Source: Lacibacter sp. H375
GTDB taxonomy: Bacteria > Bacteroidota > Bacteroidia > Chitinophagales > Chitinophagaceae
Assembly (NCBI RefSeq): GCF_037892425.1
Contig: NZ_JBBKTT010000001.1
Coordinates: 2,108,001-2,172,000, forward strand
Length of the DNA stretch: 64,000 nt
Direction of reading: 5' to 3'
Made by a program: the position numbers and the translations under genes. The notes beneath the pieces were generated by a model that saw only the letters and a program-made list of their open reading frames with translations, had not been told where the DNA came from and made no database searches. Shown here piece after piece: positions 30,137 to 38,659 of this stretch (its first letter is position 1; each line of letters opens with the position of its first letter).

Positions 30137-31228
30137 ATGAGAAAAATTTTATTTGGCTTGCTGTTGATGAGCTTTTCAGTAGCAGCCATTGCTCAGGGAA
30201 AATTGGTAAGGCGTGAGTTCATGGCCGCTTCTTTACAAAACAATAAGGCTGGCGAAGATCCTTTGCGTCAGTTAACGGTATACCTGCCTCCCGATTATGA
30301 TCAAGGAATACAACGCTATCCGGTTATTTATGTGTTGCATGGCTATGGTGGTACTGATAGTGTAATGATGAGCGTATGGATCAATTTTAAAAAGTTACTT
30401 GATGAAGCCATTAAAACTGGAAAGATGCGTCCCATGATAGTAGTGGCACCAAACAGCAATACAAGACTGCAGGGTAGTTTTTATACCAACTCTTCTGTTA
30501 CAGGTAACTGGGCCGATTATATTGCAAAAGATGTGGTGCAATACATGGATAAAAATTTCAGAACAATACCTGATCGGAAAAGCCGGGGACTTTGCGGACA
30601 TTCAATGGGAGGTAATGGCGCATTAAAGCTAGGAATGCAATTTGCAGATACATTCAGTGCGGTGTATGCCCTCAGTCCGGCAGTGCTTGATTGGTATGGT
30701 GATTTTTCTCTTTCCAGCCGTGGATTCAAACGCATCAGCAAATTGCATAACGAAAAAGCAATTTTGAAAGCGTTGGATGAATCGGATAAGACGGGTGATT
30801 TCGATGCATTTTTTGCTGCAGCGCTTACAGCGATGGCAAGGGTGTATTCGCCCAATGTTTCAAACAAAGAGCTGCTCGCTGATTTTCCAGTTACATATGT
30901 TGGCGATAGTGCTGTTTACCATCCGGCGGTGATCAATGAGTGGGAAGCACAATTTCCATTCCACATGATCGATCATTATCTGCCACAGTTACGCAGCCTT
31001 ACTGCTTTGAAATTGGATTGGGGACGTAATGAAGATTTTTCACATATCCCTTTCACAAGTCTGCAATTCAGCAAGAAGCTGGAAGCGTACCGCATTAAAC
31101 ACTTTGCCGAAGAATATATTGGCGATCATGGAAACATGCTTGGTGGTTTTGACGGACGGATTTTTAATGAGTTATTGCCGTTTTTTGATAAATATCTTTC
31201 AGTTGGTCAAAGTCAGATAAATAAATAA
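30137..31228 (+). CDS. Secreted alpha/beta-hydrolase esterase (esterase D/putative esterase family)
   Basis: A 363-residue exported hydrolase with signal peptide MRKILFGLLLMSFSVAAIAQ. The fold starts at RQLTVYLPPDYDQGIQRYPVIYVLHGYGG, the nucleophile serine lies in GHSMGGNGAL and the histidine is probably in YIGDHGNML near the C-terminus. Members of this family cleave acyl or feruloyl esters, including plant cell-wall esters, but the substrate is not readable. It is first of a run of hydrolases, with the next, truncated gene six bases downstream. Confidence 0.87.
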   Translation: MRKILFGLLLMSFSVAAIAQGKLVRREFMAASLQNNKAGEDPLRQLTVYLPPDYDQGIQRYPVIYVLHGYGGTDSVMMSVWINFKKLLDEAIKTGKMRPMIVVAPNSNTRLQGSFYTNSSVTGNWADYIAKDVVQYMDKNFRTIPDRKSRGLCGHSMGGNGALKLGMQFADTFSAVYALSPAVLDWYGDFSLSSRGFKRISKLHNEKAILKALDESDKTGDFDAFFAAALTAMARVYSPNVSNKELLADFPVTYVGDSAVYHPAVINEWEAQFPFHMIDHYLPQLRSLTALKLDWGRNEDFSHIPFTSLQFSKKLEAYRIKHFAEEYIGDHGNMLGGFDGRIFNELLPFFDKYLSVGQSQINK

Positions 31229-31234
31229 TCTGTT

Positions 31235-31498
31235 ATGAATCGAACATTTCTGTTATCAGCCTTTGTATTTTTTTCAATTCAAGTACAGGCGCAATCATTG
31301 CCGGAAAGGCAAATGCTGGAACAAAAAATAGATTCATTATTTCAACGAATCAATATCGATAAGTCACCCGGCGTAGCCGTTACCGTTATTCATGATGGTA
31401 GAATCATAGCCAGTAAGGATTTTGGCATAGCAAATCTTGAGCACAAGGTGCCGTTTACACATCAAACACCGGTAAGGCTTACAGATCGAGTTAATTGA
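31235..31498 (+). pseudogene. Truncated serine beta-lactamase-family hydrolase (N-terminal fragment)
   Basis: An 87-residue remnant with signal peptide MNRTFLLSAFVFFSIQVQAQ and the opening of an S12 serine hydrolase (DKSPGVAVTVIHDGRIIASKDFGIANLEHKVPFTHQTPVRL). It then diverges into TDRVN and a stop, well before the catalytic SxxK, YxN and C-terminal motifs, so it cannot be active. A full gene would need about 1 kb more. The break is abrupt, as expected from a deletion, and 53 bases later a complete hydrolase fusion begins. Confidence 0.8.
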
Positions 31499-31551
31499 AC
31501 AGTAAATCGTCCTTTTGAAACAAAATTAATTTTTCATTTCAAAGCTTGAGT

Positions 31552-33465
31552 ATGAGCAAGTCTGATTCTTTGTTTTTCATAAGTATATTGCTTGCATGTG
31601 TTTCAAATGCGCAACAAATTGATACCATCAAAGTAAACGTGCATGGTCATGTCATGACGCTTTATGCATCAGGACAAGGAAAGCCAACGGTGATATTGGA
31701 AGCCGGAGGTGGATCTAATCATAGGACCTGGCAATTGGTGCAACCCAAATTGGCAAACTCTGCCAGAGTTGTTTCATACGATCGTCCCGGTTATTTAAAT
31801 TCAGATACATGCACATCCCCAAGAGATGCGATAACAATTGCAAAAGAATTAAAAGAAGCACTGGAAAAAGTAAACATTCGTCCACCATATATATTCGCCG
31901 GATGGTCCTATGGTGGTTCATTAGTAAGGGTTTTCGCAGGTCTTTATCCAAAAGATGTCATTGGAATGGTGCTGGTTGATCCTGCGCCTGAGGAAGTCTA
32001 TGCAAGGCTTGAAAAAGAATTTCCTGAGATGATGAAAGAAGATGAAAAATATATCCGGGAATTATTGAATAGTAAAACCCGTCCGGGTGAAAGGGAAGAA
32101 ATGCGGATGTATGATTCAAGTATGAACCAGGGAAGAAGATCAGATAAACTTCATTCAACACCAACAACATTATTAATAGCTGCAGGCAAAGCAGAAGGCG
32201 GACAGGATAGAGCCCCTTCTAATCCTATGAATAAAGCATGGATCGAGGAATTAGAAAAATGGGGAAGGAAAAGACCGAATCTTCATTATCGAATTATCAC
32301 AAACAGTGGTCATCATATTGCGAGGTTTCAGCCGGATACAGTTGTCCATGCTATACGTTATCATATTGATCAATACCAATCAAAGGCATTAAAACAATCT
32401 GCCACTCAATATAAAAAACCAGATCAGCTGAATGACGGCATTCAAACAGCAACATTAAAAGATGTTGGCCTGAATGAAAAAATCATCCAACAAATGACAG
32501 ATTCCATCATCAATGGTAATTACACAAACGTTCACAGCGTTCTTATATTTCGACATAACAAACTGGTTTATGAAAATTATTTTCCAGGGAAAGATGAAGT
32601 AAGAATGAAGGGCTTTGTTGGCTTTGTGGACCATCACCGTGATAGTCTTCATGATATCAGAAGTGTTACCAAAAGTGTTGTCAGTGCTTTAGTCATGATT
32701 GCTATTGAGCAGGGAAAGCTAACTTTGGAAGAAAGGCTGTTTGATTACTTTCCCGAGTATTCGAGACTTGATACCGGTATGAAACGGGAGATCAGGATCA
32801 AGCACCTGTTGAATATGAGCAGTGGTTTATACTGGCCGGAAAAGAATGAATTAATGATGAAAGACTCAAAACACCAGGTTATTGATTTCATTTTGAAACA
32901 ACCTCTTACGGCCGCACCAGGTAGAAATTTTGAGTACAATAGCAGCAGCACGCAACTTCTTGCTTTTATTTTAGAAAAAGCGACCGGAACAGATCTGATT
33001 TCTTTTGCAGATAAACACCTTTTTCAGCCTGCAGGAATTAAAAATTATAACTGGGTAATTGAAAAGAATGGAGTGATTGGAGCATGGGTGGGGTTGCGTA
33101 TGCGCTCTAGAGACCTGCTGAAATTTGGCATCCTTTATTTAAATGATGGAAAATGGAACGGTAAGCAACTCATTTCTTCCCGCCTTGCAGCAGCATCGTT
33201 GAAACAACAAATTGAAACCCCATTTAGTGATTCACTTGTACGTATTGGATATGGATACCAATTCTGGACTTATGCTGAAACAATAGCAGGTAAGCCGTTG
33301 AAGTATGCGCAGGCGCAGGGCAACGGCGGTCAATTTGTCGTTATCGATAAACAGTCAGGACTTGTAGTTGTTCTTACTTCCGGAAATTATAACCTCAATT
33401 ATCAACTTAGAAAAACTTCTGAGAGTATTTATATAGATTTTATTCTTCCTGCAATAAATAAGTAA
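31552..33465 (+). CDS. Fusion of alpha/beta-hydrolase and class C beta-lactamase-like serine hydrolase
   Basis: A 637-residue two-enzyme protein from the ATG at 31552 (an in-frame TTG lies six bases earlier), with an N-terminal export signal ending near VSNAQQ. Residues about 25-280 are an alpha/beta-hydrolase with nucleophile Ser 119 (GWSYGG), Asp 143 (LVDPAPEE) and His 254/255 (SGHHIARF). About 300-637 is a beta-lactamase/transpeptidase-like domain with S371-V-T-K374, Y462-N-S and the late GNGGQ motif in place of KTG, as in 6-aminohexanoate-dimer-hydrolase-like members. Both catalytic sets look intact. Substrates are unknown; amide or ester hydrolysis in the periplasm is inferred. Confidence 0.88.
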   Translation: MSKSDSLFFISILLACVSNAQQIDTIKVNVHGHVMTLYASGQGKPTVILEAGGGSNHRTWQLVQPKLANSARVVSYDRPGYLNSDTCTSPRDAITIAKELKEALEKVNIRPPYIFAGWSYGGSLVRVFAGLYPKDVIGMVLVDPAPEEVYARLEKEFPEMMKEDEKYIRELLNSKTRPGEREEMRMYDSSMNQGRRSDKLHSTPTTLLIAAGKAEGGQDRAPSNPMNKAWIEELEKWGRKRPNLHYRIITNSGHHIARFQPDTVVHAIRYHIDQYQSKALKQSATQYKKPDQLNDGIQTATLKDVGLNEKIIQQMTDSIINGNYTNVHSVLIFRHNKLVYENYFPGKDEVRMKGFVGFVDHHRDSLHDIRSVTKSVVSALVMIAIEQGKLTLEERLFDYFPEYSRLDTGMKREIRIKHLLNMSSGLYWPEKNELMMKDSKHQVIDFILKQPLTAAPGRNFEYNSSSTQLLAFILEKATGTDLISFADKHLFQPAGIKNYNWVIEKNGVIGAWVGLRMRSRDLLKFGILYLNDGKWNGKQLISSRLAAASLKQQIETPFSDSLVRIGYGYQFWTYAETIAGKPLKYAQAQGNGGQFVVIDKQSGLVVVLTSGNYNLNYQLRKTSESIYIDFILPAINK

Positions 33466-33585
33466 TTTAATGGACTCAAGCCTTCCTGCAGTAATATAGT
33501 GCTATGGAATCAAGTTGTTTCTAACCCCGTACTTTATGCGAGCCAGTGCCTTGTGAAAATATTATTCACCATAAATAATATTAAC

Positions 33586-34587
33586 ATGAAGAGCTCTCAA
33601 ATTGTCTGCGTAGCAGTGCTGGTTTTTTTCACTGTTACATTAAATGCACAGCAAAAAGATACAACACTCTACAAAGAAAAGTTTGCACAGCTTGATGGAA
33701 TTAGTCTGCACTATCTCGATTTTGGAGGCAGTGGTTTGCCGCTCATCTTTCTTCAATCCTTTCATGGAGATGCCGGTGAGTGGGTTGATTATGACTTCAA
33801 AGGATTCGCTCCAAAGTTTACCGGCACAAATCATGTGTATGCCATTACCCGCAGAGGTTGGGGCAAATCAACCGATCCCGGTTGGGGTTATGATGTTGCT
33901 ACGAATGGTGAAGATGTAGTGGCTTTTATGGATGCATTGAAAATTGAAAAGGTAATTTTTGCAGGCCGGATACCAGCTTCAATGGATATGACATGGATCG
34001 CCGAACATCACCCAAGCCGGGTAGCAGGGCTGGTTTATTTTGATTTCGTCTATGCATACATTGATATACAAGACTCCCTGGTAAGACAATATGTGGAAAT
34101 GCTGGCTACACTCGCCTGTGACCTTAGCCCTGATGCGATTCGGAAATCAATGCCTCGTTCCTCATGGCGGCCCCATTTTCTAGGCAAACAAGAACCTTCG
34201 ATCAATGTACCGGCACTTTGGTTTTCACAAGAAGGCCTTTACCCAAAGATGTCCAGGGAGTTGCTAACTTTTGATATGTTGGTTACTGAAGCAGGTACAG
34301 ATAAATTTGAAACATGTGATCCTGCAGCATTAACGTATTTTAAAAAGCTTGCAAAAGACGAAGCATTACAAAAGAAAGTAAAGGAAGCATTGCAGAAAAC
34401 CAATAATATTCCTTCGCTGATGGCCGCCTTTGAAAAAGCTTTTGATCCAAAATTGAAGATTGTGACGGTTGGCAAGCCAACCCAAGAGTTCGATTCACCG
34501 GAAGCATACTACAAATACTGGCAAGAGGTAGAAGCTGCTTTTTATTTTAAGCACATGAGTGAGTTTATTAAGGACTTAGAAAAATAA
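33586..34587 (+). CDS. Alpha/beta-hydrolase-fold protein lacking the nucleophile serine
   Basis: A 333-residue exported protein (signal MKSSQIVCVAVLVFFTVTLNAQ) from the ATG at 33586; the frame also extends 29 codons upstream. The fold is recognisable (FAQLDGISLHYLDFGGSGLPLIFLQSF, AITRRGWGKSTDP, MTWIAEHHPSRVAGLVYFDFVYAY), but the nucleophile elbow reads GRIPAS at residues 127-132, where relatives have GHSxAG, so the serine is replaced by Ile 129. A C-terminal G-x-x-H segment for the catalytic histidine is also not evident. It is either a non-catalytic binding protein or a gene under decay without frame disruption. Confidence 0.75.
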   Translation: MKSSQIVCVAVLVFFTVTLNAQQKDTTLYKEKFAQLDGISLHYLDFGGSGLPLIFLQSFHGDAGEWVDYDFKGFAPKFTGTNHVYAITRRGWGKSTDPGWGYDVATNGEDVVAFMDALKIEKVIFAGRIPASMDMTWIAEHHPSRVAGLVYFDFVYAYIDIQDSLVRQYVEMLATLACDLSPDAIRKSMPRSSWRPHFLGKQEPSINVPALWFSQEGLYPKMSRELLTFDMLVTEAGTDKFETCDPAALTYFKKLAKDEALQKKVKEALQKTNNIPSLMAAFEKAFDPKLKIVTVGKPTQEFDSPEAYYKYWQEVEAAFYFKHMSEFIKDLEK

Positions 34588-34793
34588 ATTTTGTATATCA
34601 GGTTGTAAGGGTGGTTATGAAATCGAATGGTTTAAAGCTGGAGATTTTATGAAGCACCCGGATAAAAGAACGCATCAGTAGCAAAAAATGAAAACAAAGT
34701 AGTATTGCTAAGAAAGAAATACTTTTCTGTGTAAACGTTTGCGCAGCAAAGTTTGATAGTGGCGATGCAAATTCTTGCTATCTTTTCACAATT

Positions 34794-34819
34794 ACCAGGC
34801 AACCTGGTTGGTACATTTG
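34794..34819 (+). promoter_or_regulatory. apbE promoter with adjacent inverted repeat
   Basis: TACATTTG (34812-34819) ends four bases before the apbE ATG. Just upstream ACCAGG-CAA-CCTGGT (34794-34808) is a perfect six-base inverted repeat placed as an operator would be between the -33 and -7 regions. Confidence 0.45.
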
Positions 34820-34823
34820 ATCT

Positions 34824-35831
34824 ATGCGGTTGATTCTTCTTTTGTTTATTGTGGTCTTTGGTTCGCATCGTACTGTTGAATGGAAACGCTTTGCCATTGC
34901 GGGTACTGCACAAGGCACTACTTATTCCATTATTTATTATAACAACGATAGTGTGGTAACCAAAGCACTGATCGACCTGGAGTTAATGAAACTTGACAGT
35001 TCACTTTCATTGTATAAACCTTATTCACACATCAATCAATTCAACAATTCTGTAAAGGGAATTCGCCTTGACAAGCATCTGTTGCAGGTTGTTGAAAAAT
35101 CAATTGCTACTTATAACGAAACAAACGGTTTGTTTGACATTACGGTGCAGCCATTGGTTCATGCCTGGGGTTTTGGTGTTACAAAAACAACTACAGTTCC
35201 TGATGAGGCAACGATTAAAACCATTCTTCCCTGCGTTAATACAAAGTTGTTGCAGTTGAAAGGAAGCAAGTTGAGTAAGGCTAAGCCTTGTGTGAAAATA
35301 GACCTCAACGGAATTGCACAAGGTTATTCAGTGGATATGTTGGCTGCATTGCTGGAAAAATATGGAGTGAAAAATTATGTTGTTGAGTTGGGTGGAGAAA
35401 TAAGAGTGAAAGGAAGGAAACAACCTTCAGGTGAAAAAATGAAGATTGGTATTGAGTCTCCCAATGAAGATGCGTTTGAAAATCATCCCTTGCAAAAAGT
35501 CATTGAACTGGATGCAGGCGCTATCACCACTTCGGGGAGTTACCGCAAGTATTATGAAAGTAAAGGACAAAAGATCACCCACCTCATTAACCCCAAAACA
35601 GGATATCCGCAAAAGAATGAACTCATTAGTGTAACGGTGTTTGCAAAAAACGCAATAACAGCCGATGCTTTTGATAATGCACTTATGCTGATGGGTTTAA
35701 CACAAGCCTTAGAATTTGTTGAGAGGCGGAAAGACCTTGCCGCATATTTTGTTTATAAGAATGCCGATGGAAATATTGCAGATACTGCAAGTTCTGCTTT
35801 TTTAAAACTGATGATGAAATGTGAAAAGTAA
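34824..35831 (+). CDS. apbE: FAD:protein FMN transferase (ApbE family)
   Basis: Attaches FMN covalently to threonine of target flavoproteins, such as Nqr/Rnf subunits, outside the cytoplasmic membrane. The 335-residue product has an N-terminal hydrophobic export segment, the start TAQGTTYSIIYY, LDSSLSLYKPYSHINQFN, the FAD-binding KIDLNGIAQGYSVDML and VELGGEIRVKG, and the metal-binding region TSGSYRKYY ... THLINPKTGYP ... TADAFDNALMLMG. No flavoprotein target is visible nearby. A decayed copy of its 3' end lies 1.5 kb downstream. Confidence 0.93.
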   Translation: MRLILLLFIVVFGSHRTVEWKRFAIAGTAQGTTYSIIYYNNDSVVTKALIDLELMKLDSSLSLYKPYSHINQFNNSVKGIRLDKHLLQVVEKSIATYNETNGLFDITVQPLVHAWGFGVTKTTTVPDEATIKTILPCVNTKLLQLKGSKLSKAKPCVKIDLNGIAQGYSVDMLAALLEKYGVKNYVVELGGEIRVKGRKQPSGEKMKIGIESPNEDAFENHPLQKVIELDAGAITTSGSYRKYYESKGQKITHLINPKTGYPQKNELISVTVFAKNAITADAFDNALMLMGLTQALEFVERRKDLAAYFVYKNADGNIADTASSAFLKLMMKCEK

Positions 35832-35951
35832 TTTCAGACTCAGAATAATGATACCTATAAAAGCAAATAAGGAACGTTTTAGCACGTTAAACCCCGCCAT
35901 TTGTTAAAAGCGGCGAAACGCTTGCAACTGAGGCCAACTATAATTATTTTT

Positions 35952-36108
35952 AACCATTAAATTAAATACAGCTTCCTCTGCTCAACTGCTCCTGTTTACC
36001 CTGCCAAACCTCGTGAAAGCTTCCTTAGTAAATTGGCGACTCTATGAATTGTTTACTGGTGCAGTATTTACGTCATTCATCTTATTATGCGCAGCATTTG
36101 GTTTATAA
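35952..36108 (+). pseudogene. Possible remnant of a membrane protein C-terminus
   Basis: A frame of about 50 codons without ATG ends in VNWRLYELFTGAVFTSFILLCAAFGL and a stop, which reads like a terminal membrane helix. The bases before it (35832-35951) hold no gene. Evidence is composition only; it may be chance. Confidence 0.25.
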
Positions 36109-36162
36109 TAATATTAATCTAAAACATCTATTATGAATAACATTGCTATTTTTAATAAAGTC

Positions 36163-37200
36163 ATGAAAAACTTCACATGGTTTATCATCACACTGTTAGG
36201 CTTATCATGCAAGCGTGATGCAGCACCCGTTATTGAATCATCCGGAAAAATGGATATTCTTTCGTTTACTACAAATGGTCAAACCTTATCCACGTTTATT
36301 CATCCATCAACAAAGAAGGTCCGGTTAGAAGTTGGTCATGACGTGGATATTAAACACCTGGTTCCGAATTTTAGAATACCCGATGGCGCTATTGTGAAAG
36401 TAAATGGAGTTATCCAAACCTCCGGCGCTTCAGTTGTTGACTTTTCAGGACCTGTTATTTATCAAGTATTAAGTCAAAATAGTGATTCAGCAAGTTGGGA
36501 GGTATCGGTTAGTCCGGTGAGTTGTAAAATTTTGATTGATGCTTCTCATGATGGCGGTGTGTGGTGGTTTCCACAATATGAAGCAACCGGATTTGATCCC
36601 GGTAAACCTCACCAGGGAAAAGCTTTTGCCGATGTGCTCAGGGGCAAGGGCTTTGAGGTAACAGAATTGGGAAGAGGAAAAGAGCTTACTGAAGAAATGT
36701 TTTTTGGACATTACATTGTCATCAGGGTAGCTGGATTCCAGCCATACAGCAAGAATGAACTTGAAGTTTACAAGAAGCTCCTTGATCGTGGTATGAACCT
36801 GGCGTTCTTTACCGATCACAAAAAAAATGATCGTGTGGACGAGTTGGGTGATCTGTTGAATATAAAATTTGAAGGTAATGCCAATGGCCATGTCACTACA
36901 TTTATGCCGCACCAAATAACAACCAACCTTACATCTCTTAACTATATTGCGGGCGCTGTTATTACAAATGCAGATCAGAATACCAGTATCCAGGTATTAG
37001 GCCGACTAGGTAAAAATGATTATGCTGACCTGAATATGAACGGAGTTAAAGATCCCGGCGAGGTTGAGGCACCACCCGTGATGGGAATATTGAATTATCC
37101 GAAAAGCCGAGTGTTTTTTATAGGTGATACAAATGGTCTTGAAGTTCAGCCCCAACCTTTTATTAATAACTTAATTCAATGGATGGGAGAATGTTTTTAG
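36163..37200 (+). CDS. Predicted lipoprotein with DUF5018-like and ThuA/glutamine-amidotransferase-like parts
   Basis: A 345-residue product from the ATG at 36163 (MKNFTWFIITLLGLSCKRD), a likely lipoprotein with Cys 16; an in-frame ATG lies ten codons upstream. Residues about 28-125 form a beta domain of the DUF5018 kind (DILSFTTNGQTLSTFIHPSTKKVRLEV ... PNFRIPDGAIVKVNGV). From about 130 the protein resembles class I glutamine-amidotransferase-like proteins (KILIDASHDGGVWW, YIVIRVAGFQPYSKNELEVYKKLLDRGMNLAFFTDH), but the usual catalytic cysteine is not recognised. Function is unknown; a surface carbohydrate-related role is possible. Confidence 0.65.
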   Translation: MKNFTWFIITLLGLSCKRDAAPVIESSGKMDILSFTTNGQTLSTFIHPSTKKVRLEVGHDVDIKHLVPNFRIPDGAIVKVNGVIQTSGASVVDFSGPVIYQVLSQNSDSASWEVSVSPVSCKILIDASHDGGVWWFPQYEATGFDPGKPHQGKAFADVLRGKGFEVTELGRGKELTEEMFFGHYIVIRVAGFQPYSKNELEVYKKLLDRGMNLAFFTDHKKNDRVDELGDLLNIKFEGNANGHVTTFMPHQITTNLTSLNYIAGAVITNADQNTSIQVLGRLGKNDYADLNMNGVKDPGEVEAPPVMGILNYPKSRVFFIGDTNGLEVQPQPFINNLIQWMGECF

Positions 37201-37310
37201 AAAAAGCACATTTTTTTTCAATTCATTTAAGTAAATATTTCGGATGAGTATGCTCTATAAAAGAAGATATACAGCTGTACTCACAAAATATAGAGGCGGC
37301 ATTAGTAAAA

Positions 37311-37429
37311 CATTCGTTAGCATTAATTAAGAGGCAAAGACCTTGCTGCATAAATTATTTATAAGAATGCCAATGGAAGTATAGCAATTACCACAAGTTC
37401 AACATTTTTAAAACTCATGAATCCGTAAC
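37311..37429 (+). pseudogene. Decayed 3' end of a second apbE
   Basis: From about 37333 the DNA aligns with the end of apbE (from 35729) at roughly 80% identity. Translated in the same frame it gives KDLAA-stop-IIYKNANGSIAITTSSTFLKLMNP and a stop, against KDLAAYFVYKNADGNIADTASSAFLKLMM in the intact gene. An in-frame TAA replaces a codon in the middle. Weaker similarity extends back to about 37311. The rest of the copy is missing. Confidence 0.8.
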
Positions 37430-37440
37430 TTAGCTCACTC

Positions 37441-38649
37441 ATGCAACGAAGAAATTTTATCCGTCAATCAGGATTGCTTACCGCTGGCTTATTATTGCAT
37501 CAGCAAATGCTGCAGGCTTATGGTTCAGTTGATGCTGCTAAAACAATTTCCATAGGTATTATTGGTTGTGGCGACAGAGGTAACGGACTTGGCTTTGTAC
37601 TAAACAGCATGCCGGAACAGTTTCAATTAAAAGCTGTTTGCGATGTGTTAGCATTTCGTCTTGACCAGTCAAAGAAACTTGATAAGAAGAACAATCTCCG
37701 TTACGAAAAAGATTACCGTAAGATTCTCGATGATAAAACGATTGATGCGGTGATCATTGCTACACCACTGCATAATCATTATGAAATTGCAGCAGCAGCC
37801 ATCAAGGCGGGCAAACATGTGTATCTCGAAAAAACAATGACCTATGATGCAGATCAATCATTGGCTTTGGTTAAATTATCACAGGAATATCCCAAACAAA
37901 CTTTACAGGTTGGGCATCAATATCGTTACACTCCACTTTATTTTAAAGTAAAAGAGTTGATCGATAAAGGTTATCTCGGTAAAGTAACACAGATCGATTG
38001 CCGTTGGGATCGTAACTGGAACTGGCGCAGAGCTGTGCCGCAAGGTTATACCGACAGGCAAGTGAACTGGCGCATGTACAAAGAATACTCAGGAGGATTA
38101 CCCGCTGAATTATTATCGCACCAGGTTGATTTCATTAACTGGGCGTTCAATACCCATCCCGATGAAATACTTGGTACTGGCGGTATTGATTATTATAAAG
38201 ATGGAAGGGAAACGTTTGATAATGTGCAAACCATTCTGCGTTATAATAAAGAAGGAATGATCGGCAATTTTGGCGCAACATGCGGCAATGAAAAAGATGG
38301 CTACCTCTTTAAGTTGAAAGGAACAAAAGGAACCATCCAGTTGCTGATGAACGACGGAATATTTTTTCCGGAGAAACAAACAAAGAAAGAGCTGGAAACA
38401 GTAGATGGTGTTACGGGTGCTACAAAAATTGAATGGAACAAAGAAGGTGGCATTCCTATTCTGAAAGAAAAATCAAAAGACGGCAGTTGGTATGCGTTAA
38501 GCGAATTTCATAAAATGGTTACAGAATATTCAAAACCTGTATCAAACGTGATCACTGGTGCAACTACAGCTTTTTGTGTGCACCTGATGAATCAATCTAT
38601 TTATAAACATTCCATTGAAAAATGGAAACCGGAATTTAACCTCGTATAA
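37441..38649 (+). CDS. Exported Gfo/Idh/MocA-family oxidoreductase
   Basis: A 402-residue NAD(P)-dependent oxidoreductase with a Tat-type leader (RRNFIRQSGLLTAGLLL). The Rossmann motif is IGIIGCGDRGNG. The usual catalytic EKP appears as EKT in YLEKTMTYDADQS. The substrate domain contains GHQYRYTPLYFKVKELIDKGYLGKV and the active-site region ELLSHQVDFINWAF. Tat export of a folded, cofactor-bearing enzyme fits a periplasmic glycoside or sugar dehydrogenase. It lies 10 bases before the DUF1080 gene, pointing to oxidation of sugars at C3 in a joint pathway. Confidence 0.88.
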   Translation: MQRRNFIRQSGLLTAGLLLHQQMLQAYGSVDAAKTISIGIIGCGDRGNGLGFVLNSMPEQFQLKAVCDVLAFRLDQSKKLDKKNNLRYEKDYRKILDDKTIDAVIIATPLHNHYEIAAAAIKAGKHVYLEKTMTYDADQSLALVKLSQEYPKQTLQVGHQYRYTPLYFKVKELIDKGYLGKVTQIDCRWDRNWNWRRAVPQGYTDRQVNWRMYKEYSGGLPAELLSHQVDFINWAFNTHPDEILGTGGIDYYKDGRETFDNVQTILRYNKEGMIGNFGATCGNEKDGYLFKLKGTKGTIQLLMNDGIFFPEKQTKKELETVDGVTGATKIEWNKEGGIPILKEKSKDGSWYALSEFHKMVTEYSKPVSNVITGATTAFCVHLMNQSIYKHSIEKWKPEFNLV

Positions 38650-38659
38650 AAAAATCAGT

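Noticed and set aside
31546-31551. TTG start for the hydrolase fusion
   Set aside because: The ATG six bases later gives the same signal peptide and is the simpler choice.
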